Under the pieces are notes generated by a model, which was not told the DNA's origin, made no database searches, and was given only the letters and a program-made list of their open reading frames with translations. The position numbers and the translations under genes were made by a program. Shown piece by piece: positions 58,843 to 64,000 of a stretch of 64,000 bases of DNA. Source of the stretch: Paenisporosarcina quisquiliarum_A (lineage in GTDB: Bacteria > Bacillota > Bacilli > Bacillales_A > Planococcaceae); NCBI RefSeq assembly GCF_043641925.1, contig NZ_JBHZRU010000016.1, positions 1 to 64,000 on the forward strand, read 5' to 3'. How positions within the stretch are numbered: position 1 is the first letter of the stretch; every line of letters starts with the position of its first letter.

Positions 58843-60414
58843 ATGTCAGGCACAATTTTTTCTATTTTACCCCCAATACTTGCAATTGTAATGGTTCTCA
58901 TTACTAGAAGAGTATTACTTTCACTTGGAGCGGGTGTCGTGTTAGGAGCTTTATTAATTCATTCATTTGCACCTGTAGATTCACTTGCAACTTTGTGGAA
59001 ATCATTCCAGATTACTTTTTGGGATGGCGGATTAAATACGTATAATGTCTTTATACTTCTTTTCCTATTTTTATTAGGAATCATCACAGCGTTTGTTAGT
59101 CTTTCTGGAGGAAGTCGAGCATTTGCAGAATGGGCAGTCAAACATATTAAAACGCGTCGAGGAGCCAAATTATTAACTGCGTTTTTAGGTATTATTATTT
59201 TTATCGACGACTATTTTAATGCGTTGGCTGTTGGACAAATTGCACGACCTATAACTGATCATCACCGAGTTTCTCGCGCGAAGTTAGCGTATTTCATTGA
59301 CTCAACTTCTGCACCTGTTTGTGTCGTTTCACCGGTTTCAAGTTGGGGAGCCTATTTAATTGGCTTAATCGGAACGATTTTAGCAACACAATCTGTCATT
59401 ACGTATTCACCTTTGTCGGCATTCGTATTAATGGCTCCAATGAATTTCTATGTCATTGCTGCTCTTGCGATGGTGTTTTTCGTAGCTATAACAGATTTTG
59501 ATTTACTTGAGATGAAAAAACATGAAAAACGTGCAAGAGAAACAGGGGAATTATTTGATCCATTAAAAGATATCCCTGGTCAATTAAAAGAAGAATTTCC
59601 TGTGCATCATTATGGAAAGGTAAGAGATTTAGTTTTACCTATCGTCACATTAGTAATCGTTACGATTTCTGCGATGGTTTGGACAGGATATGCAAACGCA
59701 GGAGAAGCTAATATCTGGGCTATTTTTGAGAATACCGATGTACCAAAATCCCTTCTAATTGGGGGAACAGCTGGAGCGATTGTTTCAATTCTTCTATACG
59801 TTATGCAAATGAATCGAAATGAGAAAGCGAATAGTGGTTTTATTGGAAAAGGTATTATAAGTGGTCTTCAGTCGATGTTACCGGCAGTTCTAATCTTAAT
59901 TTTTGCTTGGGCATTAACTTTCATCATTGGCGAATTGGCTACAGGTGAGTACTTAGCTAAAATCGTGACAGATTCACAGTTGCCTATTAGTTTACTTCCA
60001 GTATTACTATTTGTATTAGCTGGTGGTATGGCATTTGCTACAGGAACTTCATGGGGGTCTTTTGGTATACTTCTACCGATTGCTGGAACCATTATGATTA
60101 ATGCAGAACCAACAATGTTACTACCAGCACTTGCTGCAGTTTTAGCAGGATCTGTTTTTGGAGATCATTGTTCACCGATTTCTGATACTACGATTTTGTC
60201 ATCAACTGGAGCGGGAAGTAATCATATTGATCACGTAACTACTCAATTGCCATATGCACTAATATCAGCCGGCGTTGCGTCAGCTGGTTATCTGGTATTA
60301 GGATTTACTGAATCATTATGGTTATCATTAGGGGTCGTTATTGCTATTCTAGCAATACTATTTATTGGTTTAAATATGAAGATGAATAAAGAAGATACAA
60401 ATGTAATTGAATAG
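58843..60414 (+). CDS. lysW: NhaC-family antiporter, candidate lysine transporter LysW
   Basis: 523 residues with about 12 membrane helices. NhaC-type motifs include IIFIDDYFNALAVGQIARP, SPVSSWGAYLIG, ATGTSWGSFGILLPI and SVFGDHCSPISDTTILSS. In comparative riboswitch studies, NhaC proteins under L-box control were proposed as lysine importers (LysW), and the adjacent L-box supports that reading here; plain Na+/H+ exchange stays possible. AGGAGG precedes the ATG. Confidence 0.85.
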   Translation: MSGTIFSILPPILAIVMVLITRRVLLSLGAGVVLGALLIHSFAPVDSLATLWKSFQITFWDGGLNTYNVFILLFLFLLGIITAFVSLSGGSRAFAEWAVKHIKTRRGAKLLTAFLGIIIFIDDYFNALAVGQIARPITDHHRVSRAKLAYFIDSTSAPVCVVSPVSSWGAYLIGLIGTILATQSVITYSPLSAFVLMAPMNFYVIAALAMVFFVAITDFDLLEMKKHEKRARETGELFDPLKDIPGQLKEEFPVHHYGKVRDLVLPIVTLVIVTISAMVWTGYANAGEANIWAIFENTDVPKSLLIGGTAGAIVSILLYVMQMNRNEKANSGFIGKGIISGLQSMLPAVLILIFAWALTFIIGELATGEYLAKIVTDSQLPISLLPVLLFVLAGGMAFATGTSWGSFGILLPIAGTIMINAEPTMLLPALAAVLAGSVFGDHCSPISDTTILSSTGAGSNHIDHVTTQLPYALISAGVASAGYLVLGFTESLWLSLGVVIAILAILFIGLNMKMNKEDTNVIE

Positions 60415-60425
60415 AAAATTCTTGT

Positions 60426-60459
60426 AAAGCAAGGGTGCTTACCCTTGCTTTTACTTTTT
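60426..60459 (+). terminator. Terminator after lysW
   Basis: AAAGCAAGGGT and ACCCTTGCTTTT pair around GCTT, then TACTTTTT. Confidence 0.9.
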
Positions 60460-60488
60460 ATATGTGTGTATTTTTTTGAAAATTCACT

Positions 60489-60516
60489 TTGACAAGTTGA
60501 TTCCCTATAGTATACT
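60489..60516 (+). promoter_or_regulatory. Strong promoter of the NSS transporter
   Basis: TTGACA (60489-60494), 16 bp, TATACT (60511-60516). AGATTA/TAATCT inverted repeat follows at 60523-60539. Confidence 0.75.
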
Positions 60517-60605
60517 GTTTTTAGATTAGTAAATAATCTGAAAATAAACAAGCTTCCTAATATTGCAATAGTAATTTAGGGCGCGAAATAAAAGGGGGAA
60601 AAAAC

Positions 60606-62150
60606 ATGGAACAACGTTCTCAATGGGGAACTAGAGCTGGGTTTATTTTAGCCGCAGTCGGTTCCGCGGTAGGGCTAGGAAACATTTGGCGCTTTCCGTA
60701 TGTTGCTTATGAAAATGGTGGAGGAGCTTTCTTTATCCCGTACTTATTCGCTCTTTTAACTGCAGGTATTCCAATTCTTATCCTAGAATTCACCATGGGT
60801 CATAAGTATCGTGGTTCAGCTCCATTATCATTTTTCCGTTTAGGCGGTAAAAAAGCAGAATGGCTTGGATGGTGGGCGATTTTCGTTTCCTTCGTTATAT
60901 CAACCTATTATGCGGTCATTATCGCATGGGCTATGAAATATACAATCTACTCATTCGACCAAGCGTGGGGCGATGACACTGCAGGATTCTTATTCGGTAC
61001 AGTACTAGAATTAGGTGATGTACCTGGTCAAGCTGGCGGATTAGTTGCTGGTGTTGCAATTCCATTATTATTAGTTTGGGCAATCACATTAGGAATCTTA
61101 TTCGCAGGTGTTAAAAAAGGGATTGAGCTTGCAAATAAAATTTTCATCCCAACTTTAGTTGTTATCTTCTTAATCGTTGTTATCCGTGCGGTAACATTAG
61201 ATGGAGCATTACTTGGTTTAGATGCATTCTTTAAACCAAACTTTGAGCAATTAAGTAATCCAAAAGTATGGGTTGCTGCTTATGGACATATTTTCTTCAG
61301 CTTATCGATTGCGTTTGCTATTATGATTACGTATTCTAGTTATCTTCCAAAAAAATCAGATATTACGAATAACGCGTTTATTACCGGTTTTGCAAACTCA
61401 GCATTTGAATTGCTTGCAGGTATTGGTGTGTTCTCGGCTTTAGGCTTTATGGCAGCATCACAAGGTGTAGCAGTAAGCGATGTAGCTTCAGCTGGAGTGG
61501 GTCTAGCATTTGTTGTATTCCCACAAATTATAAGTGAATTCCCTGGAATGAACGGCTTGTTTGGCGTATTATTCTTCCTTTCACTTACATTAGCTGGTTT
61601 GACTTCCCTAATTTCTATTTGTGAGACTTATGTAGCTGGTTTCTCTGAGAAATTCGGAATTACACGTAACAAAGCAGTAGCATTTGGTGTAGGTTTAGCT
61701 GCTGTTATTTCCTTCTTATTTGCAACAAATGGCGGTCTTTACTTCCTAGATGTAGCGGATTACTTCATCAACCAATTCGGTATTGCTGCAATCGGTTTGA
61801 TCGAAGTAGTAGCAATTGCTTGGTTCTTTAAAAAGCTTCCAGAACTACAAGATCACGCAAATGCAGTTTCTGATATCCGTTTAGGTGCTTGGTGGCAGAT
61901 CTGTTTGAAATTCATTACACCTTTAGTTTTAGGTTATATGATGTTTGGATTACTAAAACTCAACTTATTAAAACAACACACTAAAAATGGCGAGGTTATC
62001 GGTAACTATGAAGGATATTCTGATATCTTCATTCTAAACTTCGGTTGGATGGTTGCTGCTGGCGTCATTATTTTAGGATTTATCTTCACAGCTATGAAAT
62101 GGAACAAAAATACGGATGTTGATGCATATCAACATGCAGATGGCGAATAA
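60606..62150 (+). CDS. Neurotransmitter:sodium symporter (NSS) family, MetP type
   Basis: 514 residues, LeuT-like fold with 12 helices. GSAVGLGNIWRFPYVAYENG carries the Na+ and substrate site; LAGLTSLISICETYVAG is another conserved part. With the adjacent 36-residue protein it makes a MetP/MetS-like pair, known in Corynebacterium to import methionine and alanine. Substrate is inferred. AAAGGGGGA precedes the ATG. Confidence 0.88.
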   Translation: MEQRSQWGTRAGFILAAVGSAVGLGNIWRFPYVAYENGGGAFFIPYLFALLTAGIPILILEFTMGHKYRGSAPLSFFRLGGKKAEWLGWWAIFVSFVISTYYAVIIAWAMKYTIYSFDQAWGDDTAGFLFGTVLELGDVPGQAGGLVAGVAIPLLLVWAITLGILFAGVKKGIELANKIFIPTLVVIFLIVVIRAVTLDGALLGLDAFFKPNFEQLSNPKVWVAAYGHIFFSLSIAFAIMITYSSYLPKKSDITNNAFITGFANSAFELLAGIGVFSALGFMAASQGVAVSDVASAGVGLAFVVFPQIISEFPGMNGLFGVLFFLSLTLAGLTSLISICETYVAGFSEKFGITRNKAVAFGVGLAAVISFLFATNGGLYFLDVADYFINQFGIAAIGLIEVVAIAWFFKKLPELQDHANAVSDIRLGAWWQICLKFITPLVLGYMMFGLLKLNLLKQHTKNGEVIGNYEGYSDIFILNFGWMVAAGVIILGFIFTAMKWNKNTDVDAYQHADGE

Positions 62151-62162
62151 GGGGGACTTCAA

Positions 62163-62273
62163 ATGTCATTAAGTGCAATCGTTATGATGATTGTCGGCGT
62201 CGTCATCATTTGGGGCGGACTTGCAGCTAGCATTGTGTATGCAGTAGGAAAGTCAAAAGCAAATCGAGTATAA
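62163..62273 (+). CDS. Small subunit (MetS-like) of the NSS transporter
   Basis: 36 residues: MSLSAIVMMIVGVVIIWGGL then AASIVYAVGKSKANRV. One membrane helix with a basic tail, starting 12 bp after the large gene and behind AAGGGGGA. It matches the tiny MetS-type companions of NSS transporters. Confidence 0.85.
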   Translation: MSLSAIVMMIVGVVIIWGGLAASIVYAVGKSKANRV

Positions 62274-62279
62274 ATAAGT

Positions 62280-62311
62280 AAAGCGTCTCTAAAATTAGAG
62301 GCGCTTTTTCT
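62280..62311 (+). terminator. Terminator after the NSS pair
   Basis: AAAGCGTCTCTAA and TTAGAGGCGCTTTTT pair, one G-T. Confidence 0.9.
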
Positions 62312-62413
62312 TTTGCTTTCAACTACTGAGGTGGTTGTGAGAACGGGTGTTATATGGTACATTGTCAACAGTAACTGTATCGTAAAAGTCGATAAAGAAT
62401 GGGGTCGATGAGC

Positions 62414-63337
62414 TTGACAACAAAAGAAACACATTTACGAAAACCTGCGTGGTTGAAAATCAAATTAAATACCAATGACAATTATCGTAGCTTGAAAAAG
62501 CTAATGAGAGAAAATAATTTAAATACAGTATGTGAAGAAGCACGCTGTCCAAATATTCATGAATGTTGGGGTACAAGACGTACTGCTACTTTCATGATTT
62601 TAGGAGCGATTTGTACGAGAGCTTGCCGCTTTTGTGCTGTTAAAACGGGTCTTCCAAACGAATTAGATCTTGCAGAACCAGAACGTGTAGCAGACTCAGT
62701 TGTTATTATGAATTTAAAGCATGTCGTGGTGACGGCAGTTGCACGTGATGACTTAAAAGATGGTGGATCAGCAGTATTTGCTGAAACGGTCCGTGCTATT
62801 CGTCGGAAAAACCCATTTACAACGATTGAGGTATTACCATCAGACATGGGTGGCATCGAAGAGAATTTACAAGCTCTTATGGATGCAAAACCGGATATTT
62901 TAAATCACAATATCGAAACAGTTCGTCGATTAACACCAAGAGTTCGTGCTAGAGCAAAGTATGATCGTTCTTTAGAGTTTTTACGTCGTGCAAAAGAAAT
63001 GCAATCTGAGATTCCTACAAAGTCATCTTTAATGGTGGGACTAGGTGAAACACGCGAAGAAATTATTGAAGTAATGGATGATCTACGTGCCAATAATGTA
63101 GATATCATGACAATCGGTCAATATTTACAGCCTTCAAAAAAACATCTCGTTGTTCAAAAGTATTACTCGCCAATGGAATTCGGTGAACTACGCAAGATTG
63201 CCATGTCTAAAGGTTTCTCACACTGCGAAGCAGGACCACTCGTTCGAAGCAGTTATCATGCAGATGAGCAAGTAAATGCAGCAGCGAAAGAAAAACAACG
63301 TATTGGTGACGAGCTAATCGCTCTTTCAACAAACTGA
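62414..63337 (+). CDS. lipA: Lipoyl synthase
   Basis: 307 residues from the TTG start (312 from the first ATG at 62399). Radical SAM enzyme: auxiliary cluster cysteines in CEEARCPNIHEC, the CTRACRFC motif, and the C-terminal VRSSYHADEQ with Arg-Ser-Ser. It inserts sulfur at C6 and C8 of octanoyl groups on GcvH. TTG 62414 is eight bases after GGGGT (62401-62405); ATG 62408 is too close. Confidence 0.95.
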   Translation: MTTKETHLRKPAWLKIKLNTNDNYRSLKKLMRENNLNTVCEEARCPNIHECWGTRRTATFMILGAICTRACRFCAVKTGLPNELDLAEPERVADSVVIMNLKHVVVTAVARDDLKDGGSAVFAETVRAIRRKNPFTTIEVLPSDMGGIEENLQALMDAKPDILNHNIETVRRLTPRVRARAKYDRSLEFLRRAKEMQSEIPTKSSLMVGLGETREEIIEVMDDLRANNVDIMTIGQYLQPSKKHLVVQKYYSPMEFGELRKIAMSKGFSHCEAGPLVRSSYHADEQVNAAAKEKQRIGDELIALSTN

Positions 63338-63348
63338 TGGAGTTGAGT

Positions 63349-63690
63349 ATGATGATTACAATCGACCGATGGGAATACGAAGTACTACATGACTATCGAG
63401 AAGCCCTTCAACAAGAAGCTATTCAAGATCGCTATAGTGAAATTTTGGATAAATATGATTATATTTTAGGCGATTGGGGATATGGTCAACTTCGCTTAAA
63501 AGGCTTTTTTGATGATAAAAATCAGAAGGCTACATATGATACAAAATTTAGCACGGTACAAGATTATTTATATGAATACTGCAACTTTGGATGTGCCTAT
63601 TTTATTATCAAAAAAGTAGGACCTGCAAAACCTAGTGAAGTTGTTCCAGAAATTGAAGAGAACCACGATTTGGATGCTCAAACATCCTAA
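63349..63690 (+). CDS. yutD: YutD family protein (DUF1027)
   Basis: 113 residues. RYSEILDKYDYILGDWGYGQ then LRLKGFFDD and YLYEYCNFGCAYFIIKK match the YutD family, of unknown function. The order lipA-yutD is conserved with B. subtilis. ATG 63349 has GGAG six bases upstream, inside the end-region of lipA. Confidence 0.92.
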   Translation: MMITIDRWEYEVLHDYREALQQEAIQDRYSEILDKYDYILGDWGYGQLRLKGFFDDKNQKATYDTKFSTVQDYLYEYCNFGCAYFIIKKVGPAKPSEVVPEIEENHDLDAQTS

Positions 63691-63705
63691 TCGTGGTTTT
63701 TCTTT
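63659..63705 (+). terminator. Terminator overlapping the yutD 3' end
   Basis: AACCACGATTTGGATG pairs with CATCCTAATCGTGGTT around CTCAAA, followed by TTTCTTTT. The left arm and the stop codon TAA are part of the stem. Confidence 0.88.
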
Positions 63706-64000
63706 TGGGATTTCGATTGTGGTGAGAAAAGTGAGTGAATCTGACGTTCGTTCATGATATTATGTCCCAATGAAGCAGTGTAAAATCGGATTTATTGAGC
63801 GCAAGCCATGAATCATCGGGTGTTAGTCGATAAAATTCTTAACGCTTACAATTGATCAAGAATAATGAACTTATTGATTGATTAGTTTTCCGTTTCTTTC
63901 GAAGAATTATGGTACTATAGGATGGAAAAGACAATATATATGGAAACAACTTGAACTACCCTCACTTATCGACCTTACGGTCTGATTGAAGTGAGAGATT
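63706..64000. other. Intergenic end region
   Basis: No gene seen. TGGTACTAT (63909-63917) is an extended -10-like sequence. The last bases fold CTCACTT...AAGTGAG around GACC-TTAC-GGTC (63961-63996), possibly the edge of a structured RNA or a mobile element cut by the window end. Confidence 0.35.

Overview
The window is low-GC, gene-dense DNA from a spore-forming Firmicute of the order Bacillales. Glycolytic, suf, met, fad and yun/yut gene orders closely follow Bacillus subtilis. AGGAGG-type ribosome sites, frequent TTG starts, S-box and L-box riboswitches, a FadR box and a CggR box all agree with this. Protein flavour and the mix of transporters suggest the Planococcaceae side (Sporosarcina/Psychrobacillus/Lysinibacillus-like), but the genus cannot be fixed from sequence alone.

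Layout. 1-2.2 kb: GC-rich dispersed repeat, LemA and TPM-domain envelope proteins, a small glutaredoxin. 2.2-9.7 kb: complete central glycolytic locus cggR-gap-pgk-tpiA-gpmI-eno with a CggR operator and an internal terminator. 9.7-12 kb: three reverse-strand accessory genes separated by similar inverted repeats, like a small cassette array. 12-19.4 kb: dicarboxylate symporter, APH-like kinase, then secG-est-rnr-smpB-ssrA. 19.4-22.8 kb: a decayed element inserted at the 3' end of ssrA, holding an integrase remnant, a PD-(D/E)XK-like protein, a three-helix membrane protein, a gene fragment and a degraded copy of the ssrA 3' end. 22.9-34 kb: mixed accessory and housekeeping genes (GNATs, DinB, hutH, GrpB, DAO oxidoreductase, YpcP, STAS proteins, thioredoxin-like, CotF-like coat proteins). 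34.6-40.1 kb: fadN-fadA-fadE under a FadR box. 40.1-44.7 kb: yusI, gcvH, yusF, yusE, then an S-box-controlled metNPQ operon. 45.3-47.6 kb: a second SDF symporter, a lipoprotein and a tiny ORF. 47.8-53 kb: sufCDSUB. 53.4-58.5 kb: yunF (frameshifted), yunE, yunD, an HD-GYP gene and yunB. 58.5-62.3 kb: an L-box-controlled NhaC-family (LysW-type) transporter, then an NSS transporter with its 36-residue small subunit. 62.4-63.7 kb: lipA and yutD.

The most unusual signals are: (i) three copies of an apparently undescribed intergenic element, each with five TTTGATTGATAAA units at exactly 21-20-20-21 bp start-to-start spacing, bounded by GAGAC/GTCTC inverted ends 139-140 bp apart; (ii) the two-gene cargo in the ssrA-inserted remnant, which looks like a candidate defence module; (iii) the cassette-like array at 9.96-11.84 kb.
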